A stretch of 64,000 nt of DNA, taken from positions 34,898,059 through 34,962,058 of the forward strand of contig CM067315.1 in NCBI GenBank assembly GCA_034231615.1. Direction: 5' to 3'. Positions within the stretch are counted from its first letter, which is position 1. Every line of letters begins with the position of its first letter. The notes beneath the pieces were generated by a model. That model was not told the DNA's origin, did no database searches, and saw only the letters and a program-made list of their open reading frames with translations. Below are positions 1 to 11,900 of the stretch, piece by piece. Position numbers and translations under genes: made by a program. The stretch is from Meghimatium bilineatum. Taxonomy: Eukaryota; Mollusca; Gastropoda; Stylommatophora; Philomycidae.

Positions 1-2340
1 TTCCATAGAAACCTGGCCGCTAATAAATATCTCTTATGCTACTAGCTACCTTACCAGAGCACTATTCTTGATTACTGATTAGGAACAAACGTCACAGCAC
101 TGGGGACATTCCGATATATGCTCTGCTTGCCGTTCCGTCAGCCATCTAAAAGAGTATAAGCTCAGTTTCCGTCAGTTGCTGATTATGCGTTCTGGTTTTC
201 CGGAGAGGGAGCAATTTCTCCCATCCCCTTTAGTACCTCTATTTCTAACATTCTCTGAATATGTACATTGTATCGTTCGACCCCTCCTCGTCTTTTCGTA
301 GAGTATAAATGACTGTTCTAATCAATTCAATCATGTCTCTTCTTATCTCGGTGCCGTTCACCAAGGCATTACCAGCCAACACATCCGCTCTTTGTTTCCC
401 CTGATCCCAGCATGACCTGGACAGTAGATTCATGTTATACTCTGCGCGTCGTTGAGAAGAGTGACACATTCAGTTCTGATCATACACTTTTCTATTTTGC
501 GCAGCATACTTTGAGAGTCCGATAGAATCACTGAATCTGTTGGTGGATGCGTCGCCAGCCAAGTGAGAGCTGCTGTTACTGCTTCTATTTCTATTATCAT
601 AATCGATGTTATACCACGAAACCCTAACCACACCTGTTTGTTTCTTGTGTTACTGGACCGTCCGTGTAAATTAATGTAACGTGTGGCTTCAAGTGCTGCA
701 GTATGGTTCTTGAATCATTCTCTCTGTTCTGTTGGCAGCCCAGTCGCGGATCTCTCTTCCCATCTGTATCACAACTGTTGTCAATAACTTTCTCTCTTTG
801 CCAAATATCACCTATTCACAGCCTCTTCCCACTTCCCCCAGCCCACAAACTCTGAGTATGGTATCTTCTGCTTCTGCCATCCAGGACCTTTCTCTCTTGA
901 TACGCCGTCCTTTTGTGGTGTCTAGAGATTGGTGTAAGAGGTGATGATCATTATTGGCAACCTTAAAGTATTCTTTAACCTGAGCTATTTATGTCTTGAT
1001 TTAATGCTCGGTAGGTCTAGGAGAAACCTCATGGCTGCGATAGGTGTATCTCTTGTGCTTCATAGGACAGCTCTTATGGCCTCGTCGTGAACTCTCTCCA
1101 GTCTATCGATCTGGCCTTGGAACAATGTAAGTAAATCTAAACTATAGTCCAATGCAAATAATACCACTACCTGTATCATCTGAAAAAGGGTGCGTTACGG
1201 TATCTCTGAAGATGTTATGATTTTGACTGCACTGATACCCTTCCTAGCTTTCTTAATGACATTGTCCACATGTTTCGCGAAAGATAGACTTCTATCAAAA
1301 GTGATGCATAGATATTTCATAGTCTGTCCATGCATGTGGCTGCTGGTACTGTGTCTGTGACTATGTTGTTGTTCAGCGAGAACCAGACTATCTTTACCTT
1401 GGTGGGATTGATGACTGGTTTGAACTCTGGCAGAGTTAAATCAGAGCGACAAATGTTCTAAATTACTCTGGACATTATCAATCATATCTCTTCTGTATAT
1501 TCCGTTCTTGTACAGCAGGAGGTTGTCCACATATGTTAGTATCCTGCCGTGTCCAGCCTCCTGAATCAGCGCTAAACGTTAAAGATTACAGGTCATAGTG
1601 GGGATCCTTGTGGCAATCGCCGTGCTAAAGTTCTGATTTCTGATGTCCAGGATCACAGTCTCATAGCAACAGGTCTGGACATTAGCACCATTGTTATCCA
1701 TCTAATTATCCACGAGTCGGTGCTGAGTTCACTTTGCAAATGTATCAACTGGCCGAAACTGACTCTGTTGTAAACATCTTCTAATTCAATCGCGGCGAAT
1801 ACTGTTTCCTATATTGCATGAAAGCCCTTGTAGATGTCATAGGTGAGGATTGCCGCATTTGTAGTCTTCTAGCGATTATCCTCTCCAGCATATTGAGGTA
1901 AACATTTTGTAGGGTGATAATACGATAACTTTTGATGTCGTTGGTGTCTTTGCCTAGTTTTTCTAGGGGAAGAATGTAGATGTGTAGCCGCTCTTCTGGT
2001 GCGCCTCCTGTGTTCATACTTGTTGAAATTATCAACAATTGTTTTAAGCCAGTCGTTTGAAATATCTTTAAAGGGGATTGGGGGAGGGGGTGCTGTAGCG
2101 TATTCCGCCGGGTCCTGGTGCGCAATCTTATGTCTTCTTTATGGTCTCTTTTACATCCTCCAACGAGACCAGTTCCTCATAAGCGACGTCGCTTGTTACC
2201 AGCCATGCTGTTAAAGTGGCCACTATTGTCTTACGTTCATGAATAATGTTTTGATCTGATTGTTGGAGGTATCTGCTGAAGAAAGCGATGCCCTTCTGCT
2301 CATCTGTGGTTAGTATAAGCCCCGACTTGTCCTTCAAGCA
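1..2340 (-). mobile_element. Decayed LINE with reverse transcriptase and RNase H (I/Jockey-like)
   Basis: The minus strand reads as scattered pieces of a non-LTR retrotransposon ORF2. Around 2125-1850 a piece has the RT-type string GKDTNDIKSYRIITLQNVY followed by LERIIARRLQ. Around 1600-1050 come thumb-region strings such as LTYVDNLLLYKNGIYRRDM. Around 633-430 there is an RNase H-like stretch with EIEAVTAALTWL and ILSDSQSML, and around 420-360 a C-terminal part with GKQRADVLAGNAL. Several frame changes and stops separate the pieces, so it is dead. The 3' end lies near or beyond position 1. RT followed by RNase H points to the I/Jockey group; the exact clade is uncertain. Confidence 0.8.
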
Positions 2341-2439
2341 CTATTGACATGAGTAGTAGTTTTATTTCCATACATATTGTGGTGTCAATGACGTCACACT
2401 GATCCATAGTAAATATCCACAGTTCATGAAGTAATGTAA

Positions 2440-2553
2440 ATTCTTCTTCTTCAGCGTTCATACTCAAACTCCCACTGGATCTCCCTTGTAGCAGGACCAT
2501 GATCCTACTAGATTTCCAGCAGGATGTAGTCGAGAGAATGGAAATGCGTTGTA
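2440..2553 (-). repeat. SINE B copy, 5' truncated
   Basis: The reverse complement ends in the family's GAACGCTGAAGAAGAAG tail and contains the CTGGAAATCTAGTAGGATCA body block. The 5' head is missing. Confidence 0.8.
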
Positions 2554-2559
2554 TTATTT

Positions 2560-3136
2560 GGCTGTAGGGATTTTCTAGGCAATAGGCCTTTAAATACGTT
2601 TAGTAGTTTGCCATTATTTCCTCAACGGTCCTGATACACTATTGCCTGTGGCGGGATTATACCCGGTTCCGTGGCCTTCACATACACGCTCTGTACCATA
2701 CTGTAAGAGAGCCAGACAACATTATCATAACTACATTATGCTAATTTGCAGAATTTATTTGGAGAACAAACGCAGAAGAAAATAATAGTGACACTATTTT
2801 TTGCTCTCCTTTTGGGTTATGTCAACACTCCGGCGGTCTGATATCTTCTGATTATTATCAATAGTTCCCTGATGCTTTATAACAGGCCTATATTATTAAC
2901 TACTCGACATATTTGTTGTTGTTGTGGGTCGCGACCTAAATATAAAGTATTCCTCGTGATATCAGTTTATCAAGGAAATAAATTGTATGCATATAGGCCT
3001 AACATGCAAGGTCATGGATATCAGCGGTAAACACACCGAGTTCACTGTGATTATACAGACTTGTGGATTCATCAGAGTCATCCTTCAAAGTGACACTGTC
3101 TCACCGTTGCGGTGATTTTAAGTGGCACTTTGTGTT
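2560..3136. other. Intergenic stretch, nothing recognised
   Basis: No ORF, RNA gene or repeat family seen elsewhere in the window could be recognised here. Confidence 0.5.
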
Positions 3137-3300
3137 TGAATGAATGAGTTAACCAGTCAGGGTCGTAGTGGTACCACATTGGATGCGTCAACACGCAGAG
3201 ACCTCCAGCGATTTCTATCTCCAACGACGTGGAGGAGTGAGGACAAATCTTGTCATGTCCATTTATTGATGTTGTCTATCCATGTTTTTATTTGCCCTTC
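3137..3300 (-). mobile_element. LINE 3' terminal fragment
   Basis: This is one of several copies of a LINE 3' end. The reverse complement encodes a decayed form of the C-terminus best seen at 41505-41690 (DNIKEWTGL, then [13 protein letters not shown]). It then runs into the short tail CCTGA(C/A)GGTTA. Confidence 0.65.
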
Positions 3301-3605
3301 TTTGCTTCTTCTCCCTTCGACGGTTCCCTGCAGTGTTGTTTTGGACAAGGAATCATGTTTGTGTATACTTTGTATCGAAATCCAATGAAAATCACAAAGT
3401 TAAACAGCGTCACATTTCAAGGACACAATCATGAGCTCACATGACTGTATAAGAGACGAGGGACCTTCACAAACTGTTGGTTAAGTTCAGCTAATAAAAA
3501 ACTTAAAAATTGGTATAGCTCGAATGATGCACAGGGATAGAACATACTATAAAAGGTAGTGTTGACACGCATGAATAAAATTTATTTCTTCTGTGTTTCT
3601 TTTTA

Positions 3606-3901
3606 AACTTCTTCGTGTTCATTTTTAAACTCCATCAAATTAGCAGGATGTAGTCCGAAGAAGAGAGAAATGGAAGTATCAGGAAAGAAAGAAAGTCCAT
3701 CTGATGTGAAAACTATTTTGACCTCCTTCCTCCCCCTTGTCAAAAATTCAAGGACCCCCCCCCCACCTTATACAATCGGTTGTGTCATGTCGAAAGGCTG
3801 CATTTTGGCAGCCAATCTGTAAACCATGACACAAAGCATTCCATTCTCAGACTACATCCTATTAATCTGCAAGCGTTTGAAAACAAACGAAGAAGAAGAA
3901 T
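3606..3901. repeat. Two SINE A fragments in opposite orientation
   Basis: Positions 3606-3660 match the SINE A 3' end on the minus strand (AAACTCC, then TTAGCAGGATGTAGTCC). Positions 3780-3901 match its 3' half on the plus strand and end in a GAAGAAGAAG tail. A run of C lies at about 3757-3765 between them. Confidence 0.65.
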
Positions 3902-3997
3902 GTACGAGCATTGGAGACATATCATTTTTGTTTGTGTGTTTTCTAGATGGCCTATTCTTGTGCCGTAAAGTTATGCATCTTTTGACATTGTAATATA

Positions 3998-4175
3998 CAT
4001 CAATCATACAACATTAGAATGTCTATCAATCATACCCCATTAGAATGTGTATCAATCATACCCCATCAGAATGTGTATCAATCATACCCCATTAGAATGT
4101 GTATCAATCATACCCCATTAGAATGTGTATCAATCATACCCCATTAGAATGTGTATCAATCATACTCCATTAGCA
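3998..4175. repeat. 26-bp minisatellite, about 7 copies
   Basis: The unit is GTGTATCAATCATACCCCAT plus TAGAAT. Copies are nearly identical, and the array ends just before the first recognised oxidase exon. Confidence 0.9.
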
Positions 4176-4198
4176 GAACTATCACATTACATCTGCAG

Positions 4199-4386
4199 CC
4201 TCCAAAAATTGTTGTGATCGGTGCTGGTGTGAATGGGTTAGCATGTGCCGTCTGCATACAGAAATGTTGCCCTGAAGCCCAGGTGCAGATTGTTGCAGAG
4301 AAGTTCTCTCCACATACAACATCCGATGGCTCTGGTGGTTACTGGAAACCATTTGTTACTGGAAACACAGACCCTGAAGTGCTTTT
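4199..4386 (+). CDS. Oxidase exon 1: FAD-binding fold
   Basis: It encodes [19 protein letters not shown] through [17 protein letters not shown]. The acceptor is TCTGCAG and the donor GTGAGT, leaving phase 2. The frame stays open upstream to an ATG at 4151, which overlaps the end of the 26-bp minisatellite. The family's usual AAG after TTSD is GSGG here. Confidence 0.92.
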
Positions 4387-7300
4387 GTGAGTAGTGTCTA
4401 TTTGACAATATCTTTGCCATGAAGTTAGTCAAGTTATTATCTTGTACAATGTTGTAATAATAAGTAATCGTGATAACATTTTGTTGTAGGACTTAAGCCA
4501 TGGTAACATCTTGTTGTAGGAATTCGTAAGAATTAACCCATGGTAACATCTTGTTGTAGGAATTTGTAAGCATTAAGCCATGGTAAAATCCTGTTGTAGG
4601 AATTTGTAAGAATTTAGTCATGGTAGCATCCTGTTGTAAGAATTAAGTCATGGTAACTTCTTGTTGTAAGAATTTAGTCATGGTAACATCCTGTTGTAAG
4701 AATTTAGTCATGGTAACATCCTGTTGTAAGAATTTAGTCATGGTAGCATCCTGTTGTAAGAATTTAGTCATGGTAACATCCTGTTGTAAGAATTAACCCA
4801 TGGTAACATCTTGTTGAAGGAATTTGTAAGAATTAACCCATGGTAACATCTTGTTGTAGGAATTTGTAAGAATTAAGTCATGGTAACATCCTGTTGTAAG
4901 AATTAAGTCATGGTCAGGAGCAACACAGGCACCCACTGTCATACGGAGAAGCAAAAACAATAATCCACAACACATACACAGCAAAGTGGAAGAAACAAAT
5001 AGAAGAGGAATACAAACATGATGCATCTCCTTCAAAGATATCAACAGACTACAATATTTTGCCATAGAAATAGACTGCAGACTGTTGGGTCACCTTTACC
5101 GATTGAGGATCTCATACACAGATGAATGTCAATGTGGATCCCGAACCCAGACCCTGGAACACATACTTCAGGACTGTCCAACATACAAAGAGCAGAGACA
5201 GCAGACCTGGTCAGAGGATACAGACTTGAGACAAAAGCTATGGGGCAGCCGCTCTGACCTGGAGAAGACAGTGGACTTCATCTTGACGACAGGCCTGACA
5301 ATATAGCATGACCACAGATGCTGAACGCAGAAGAAGAAGAAATCATGGTAACATCCTGTTGTAAGAATTAAGTCATGGTAACATTTTGTTGCATATGTCA
5401 ATGTGATATCTTGTTGTAAGAAATAAATCAAGGTAACATCTTGTTGTAGGAATTAAGTCATGGTAACATCTTGTTTTAGGACATAAGTCAAGGTAACATC
5501 TTGTTGTAGGACTTAAGGTAACGTCTTATTGTAGGACCTAAGTCAAGGTGATCTGATCATAAGGCTTACGTCAAGGTGATCTGATCGTAAGGTTTAAGTC
5601 AAGGTGACATTGTAAGAAATTATAACCCAAATGACTGAAAATATATTTTATTTGTATAACTGAAACAGGAAACACAGTAAAGTAACCCATGATTACCTGT
5701 TAGACCTGGCCTATTTACCACTGGCTGCAGAAATTGGAGTTCAACTGGTATCAGGTTATGATCTTTCAGCTGATCCTACAGAGGTAAATACATTTTTTCT
5801 TCTCCTACACCCGTTTTAACGCCCCTCCCCTGATAGTTTAGCAGTATATAGTCCAGAGAATGGAGTACTTTATGTCCTGGTTTATATCTTACACCATGTC
5901 CTGGTTTATATCTTACACCTTGTCCTGGTTTATATCTTACACCTTGTCCTGGTTTAAATCTTACACCTTGTGGCTTGATTCATTAGAGTGTAGCATGGTT
6001 TTTTGATAAATTTGACCTTTTATAGGATTGAACAGCCAACACTATCGCCTAAACTTTATATTCGTCTCTTACCAAGTGCATAGCAGGTAACAGTATTGCA
6101 AAAAAGGGGAGGGGGTGTTCAACCTGTGTGCAATAGGGGAGAGTTTCTCTGGAGATTTCTTCCATACACAGAAGCAACATGAAGTCAGGAAAAAATCCGA
6201 AAACAGCAGATGGCTAAACAAACCTGGTTCACATCTTGTCTGCTGCTCTTTTTCTTCTTCTGTGTTCATTCTCAAACTCTTGCAAACCAACAGTTTGCAG
6301 TCCGGCAAATGGTATGCATTGTGTCATGATTTACATGGTTTATGGAAAACTGACTTGTATATATTCAGATGACATATTCTTATCAGTACTACATCCTGCT
6401 GGAATTCTAGTAGGACGATTGTCTTGCTACAAGAGAGATCCAGCGGGAGTTTCAGAATGAACATTGAAGAAGAAGGTCCTCCTAGTTATTGGTTATTATC
6501 TGACTGTAAGAGCATATAACAAAAGAATATCCGGACATAAGACCAAAGGTAGACCAAGAAAATGGTGGATAGAAAACATTAAGATAGCCTTGAATAAACA
6601 TGGACTAAATGCAACCAAGGTGACTCATCTGGCCTTGGAACGACAGCTGAAGCTTCCACCCTTACGCTTAATGGCAAGTGTGAATACAGTTAAACATCAT
6701 TCACTTGGGGACAGACAATAGACAACCGAAGTGACCACAAAGTGACCAATGAACAGTCGCATCAGTCAAGGTCAGTGACCCTATTTGAGATTAGCAACAG
6801 ACATCTAGATACAAGGACATAAAAATGCATCACACTTAAGGGATATTAACTTCGGAGTACTTCTCAATTATAGTTTTCGACAATGATCTAATGTAGCATC
6901 ACTTATCTTGGTATATCTGACTTCTCCATTCTTTTATTTGGCTGGCAACACAAAGTATACGCAAAGTGACCAATGAGTCAGAGCATTAGTCAAGAGAAGT
7001 GACGATGTGTAAAATCAGCACCCAGAACTATCCTGGAGAAGAACTGTGCAAATATTGAAAGGGAAATCCCAGCTATTTTTGGCAACAACTGACTCTTTAT
7101 GTGATGTTTTACAAGTCAGTTTTGTCTCCTTTTATATATCTAATTATTCGTGGATCAGCACAAAACTATTCTGGGTAACTTGGTTGAACTCTCAAACTCC
7201 CTTTTATCTACAGGCTTTAATCAAATCACATATTTTATGTTCAGTCGCAGATTGACCAAATTGTCAAAAGTGTGGTTAGTGGTTACAGGGAACTGACACC

Positions 7301-8913
7301 ACAAGAGCTGGCCAGGTTTCCAGCTGCCAAGTAAGATAATATGCAAGATAAATTTTTATCGCAATCAAATATTTAAGCCCAGAACTTCTGTGATGCTTAA
7401 ATTATTTATAAAATATACCTTTCAAGAGCAGAAAATGGAAACACTCACAGAAAATGATGGCATGAAATATGTAAAAAACAGTGTTCTTTTCCTCAATTGT
7501 ATTTAGTATAGTACGCCTATGTGGCAACTAGAATATGGACTTCTAGTTCAGGGTGGAAAGAACACTGTCTTTTTTCTATGCACATCATAGGAGATGACTA
7601 AGGAAAGTTGGGGGGATAGACTGACAACCTGTCACCTGTGAAAAAAAATATCATTATCACATTCTGTCTCAATTTCATTTGTGTCTTATATCAAATAATT
7701 CCCATGGGTGATAAAGAGATATAGACCAGTGGTCAGTACACCTGTTGCCCGTGTGTTGCCGAGGCCCGAAAGGGGAGCAAAGAATAGCAACACTTTACCT
7801 TCCACGCATGTCGTAAAAGGCGACTAAGGAGGTTATGGGATGGAGTTGGCTGTCCCATCCCATATAGGGTCAGTGACCCAAAGCCATGCTGAAGTCGGAT
7901 GTGTCAGGCTGAAAGGCGCAGATATTCACAGCATTGCTGTAAACGATGACACAACGCATTCCGTTCTCTGGACTACATCCTGCTAATCTGCAGAAGTTTG
8001 AGAACGAATGCAGAAGAAGAAGAAGAAGAAGTACACCTGTGTCCTTTTGTGGAAGACACCTAGGCGATGGGTAAATACTAGAAGTGGCATCACTGTGGAT
8101 TGGTAAAAAAATCTAATAGAATAATGATGAGTTAGTTGGCCCAGAAATGTGTGATGTGCTCCTGGCAGAACATGATAATCCTAGGTACTGGAATACTTCT
8201 GTTCTGTGACTAAACAAACATGCATCCATAAACCTTCCTTATACATCCATGCCTTTCAGACCTCATATGAGTTCACGTGTCTTCTCAGTTGTTTAACAAC
8301 TGAGAAGAACATGTGGTTTTTGCCAGAAAGGATGTAGATTGTTAAGAGCTATCGGCTCACAGCTAAAGGGATTATTTCATCATCATAATTTAGTATGGTA
8401 GCTATTCTTGTATGATGTTGTAAAGTTTTTGTTGTACCTCTTATAACATAATATGGCTAACAGACTCGGTAAAGAGGAAAATAAAAGCTAGCTCCAGTCC
8501 AGCAATGCTTTACTGAAAATGGAAATGTTTGGTAAAATGTGCAAATATTTCTTGTAAATTGTGACAGTTGTTAAGAAACACAATTTAATAAAATAATGAA
8601 GACATATCTGTTATTGAATAACATAGTGCAAGAAAATGGTTACTGATTTTCAAACCATAATCTGATTGGATCTCACATCCAACAACATAGCAGAACATTC
8701 TGATAAGGAAGGAGACACCATCTCACCATCTATGATATTATCAGTCCTAAGAAAGAGTTCACCAATCTACTAGCTCAGAATATAGTCATAGAGAAGGGAT
8801 TTACCAACCTATGCCTTACAGACAGACAAGGGTCTAAGTTCCATATACAGATAGGGTTTTATACCTATAATCCAACTACACTAACTTTCAATTGACCCAC
8901 ACAGTCTACTGTT

Positions 8914-8945
<32 letters not shown>

Positions 8946-11900
8946 GGCCCTATATGTATTTTTTTTTTTTTTAAATTGATATAGGCCTAAATGTAAAAAA
9001 AGAGCAGCAAATAGAACAATAAGAGAGCATTTGAGGAATGAAGAGATTACAAGAACTGTTGGAACAATGTCATGGTAAAATATATTGAAAAACGAAGAAA
9101 ATGGTTCAGCCACTTAATAAGAATGAACCTTTATTGGCCAGCAGTAAGAGCATACAACATGAAAATGATAACACCATGAGGCAGAGAAAGAACAAGAAGG
9201 TGGATTAAAACAGTTGCCAATGTTGTGAAGCATCACAATTTACTGCACATCAAACGATGAAACGTGCCATAACATTAAAACCTATCGTCATTCCATCCTG
9301 TGACATATTACAGCAAAAGCTGAGTAAAGACAATAGATAGATAGATTTATAATCCAACTTCACCAATCTTCTATGATGCACACAGAGCTAGTCTCATATT
9401 TGCTACAATTCTTGTCAAAGCAGTTTATATATTCACCAGGTCTGGATACTTTTGTACATCACTAATAGTGGATGTAACACCATATTTACATTGGCTAATG
9501 AAGAGGTAAGCAATGTAATTCAGTTGTAACAGTTGTTATTATTACAAATATATTTATATCAGAAGTGGGCGACCTTTCTTAGATAAAGGAACAGACCTAA
9601 ATAATAAAAATAGGATGCAGATAGTATAGCCAGATAACCTTTTGTAATTCTTTCTATAAATATTTTATTTCTATCGTACAAAATGGTACAATGTAACCCA
9701 ATTCTAGTGTAAAGTGTTTCATAAATTGTAACCAGAATCTCAAATTATAAAAAATTGTATCTGTGTGCGCAGGGGACAATGGACCATCTAATGGCATTTA
9801 TGTTATTCTTCACAAATGTTAGTAGGCCTATGTTGCCTTTCTTATGATCTTTCAGTCACACTTTCCTAAAACATTGGTAGCCATGTATCTTGAAGGTTAT
9901 ATTTTTTTATTGAGGTGGGTTTCCTGCATGCAGCACACACTAATCTCTTTCTGGTGCAAGATGTTTTCTGGAGCAAAGAACAGCAACATTGTTTCCCTTT
10001 TATGCATGTCATAAGAGGTGACTAAGGAGGTTATGGGATGAAGTTTGCTTTTCCATTCCATATAGGGTCAACATGACCCAAAGACATGCTAAAGTGGGAT
10101 GTGTCAGCCAAAAGGTGCAGATATAACAGTATTGCTGTAAACCATGATGGCACAATACAAGAATCATTGGACAAATCACGTGACAGCATACCAAATTTTT
10201 AATTTCATATACTATTGCACTATCTCAGAAACTTAAAAAGTCGTAACTTGAAATACTGATCTAGCGATTTGCACGCAATGAACTGGCCATCCACCTCCCA
10301 TTCAGTGTGCAGAGTGCATGTCGGGTGATCAGGGGCTCTTATTGTGCAACATGTAGAATATTGGATGCGTCGGTATATGCGCCTTTATCAGAATTTTGTT
10401 CCATTTAATTATATTAGCTATTTGTTCCGTAGAAACCTGTCCACTGATTCTTGTATTGTACCACCATGACACAACACATTCTGTTCTCTGGACTACATCC
10501 TGCAGGAATTTGAGAACAAACACAAAAGAAGATGTTTTCTATTTCTATGTTTTGTTTTGTTAACTCCCTCTGTATTCCAGTACATTATGTTTAGAGGGGT
10601 TGCCATCCTGTCTGATTGGCCAGTCGCTTTCCACTTCTGCCTCTTGGCTTCACACGATGGTAGCTGTCTTTTATTTCATTGACATGACTGAGGACTGGCT
10701 TTTATTTTATTCTTTGTTTTAGTTGCCAGTTTTCTACAAGACTATTGTCTAGAATAAGTAAGAAAGATGGTAATGTAACTCCCCCCCCCACTTTGTAAAA
10801 ACCCCCAAAAGTGAAAAGTTTAAAAAAACAAAAAAACCTCTACACCCCCTGCTCCTCAAAAGTTGAATCAATGACCTGAGTCTAGTCTACTTTTTCTTCT
10901 TCTTCAGCGTTCATCCTCAAATTTCCGCTGGATCTCCTTTGTAGCAGGACCATGGCCCTACTAGATTTCCAGCAGAATGTACTCCAGAGAATGGAAATGC
11001 GTTTTATTTGCGCCAATGGTCTGACACATCTGTCTTCGGCAGGGATTCTAGACAAGAGGATTTTGAATGATCATTTTAAATATCATTAGTTATCATTTGT
11101 ACTAACCTTGCAAACGTGCTTAGGCAATAAATATCTGAATATCCTAATTATGTATGTCTTTTTTGTAGGTTCACAGACAATGGAGGCACTGTATGTTCTA
11201 GAAAAGTGTCAAGTCTAAGTGAGGTAGGGATCATTTAAGGTTTTGGTAGCCAAAATTGGATGTGCTGGGCCAAATTGTGACAATAAAATGTAAAAATTTA
11301 ATCTAATATTAGACCTACTGGGTATATGTTTATTGGAGTGAATTCACAGGAAACAATTCAAGAGTGAACCAATTTTATGCTATCAATGTTTGAGTTGAGG
11401 TGGTGACATTGAATGTTTATGCAACAGCCTATGGCTCATGTCATTAACCCAAATGCTATTGTGTGTTATATTGTCAAATGGGCATATACAGGGCCATAGA
11501 TACACCTTCAGTAAAGGAGGATTAGGGTGGGGGGGGTGTTTAATCTTTAAAGAAAAGGTAATTTGCCAATTTTGTTTGCAAATCCTTTTCCACTTAATTT
11601 TTATTACTATTTTGCAGAAAATCGTTAGGGGGAACGGGTTATCCAGCTATAATTCTTAGTACTAAAAGTAAAAGGATTATACTTTTGAATGATATTGTCG
11701 ATGATTTCACAGGACTGTATAATTGACAAGTGACTTGATAGAGTGAGTTTACATTTGCAGACAACTGATTTGATGTTCTTTGCAACTTGAGGGACTAATA
11801 AAAATATTGTTGGCTTCATACCAAGCAGAACATGTTAGTTAATCCAGCCTGCCAATTCAAATAAATGATTTTCCTCTGATCTGAATCTTCCTCTCATTCT

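Noticed and set aside
4793-5065. 90-residue minus-strand ORF
   Set aside because: It spans the junction of a minisatellite and a LINE read backwards.
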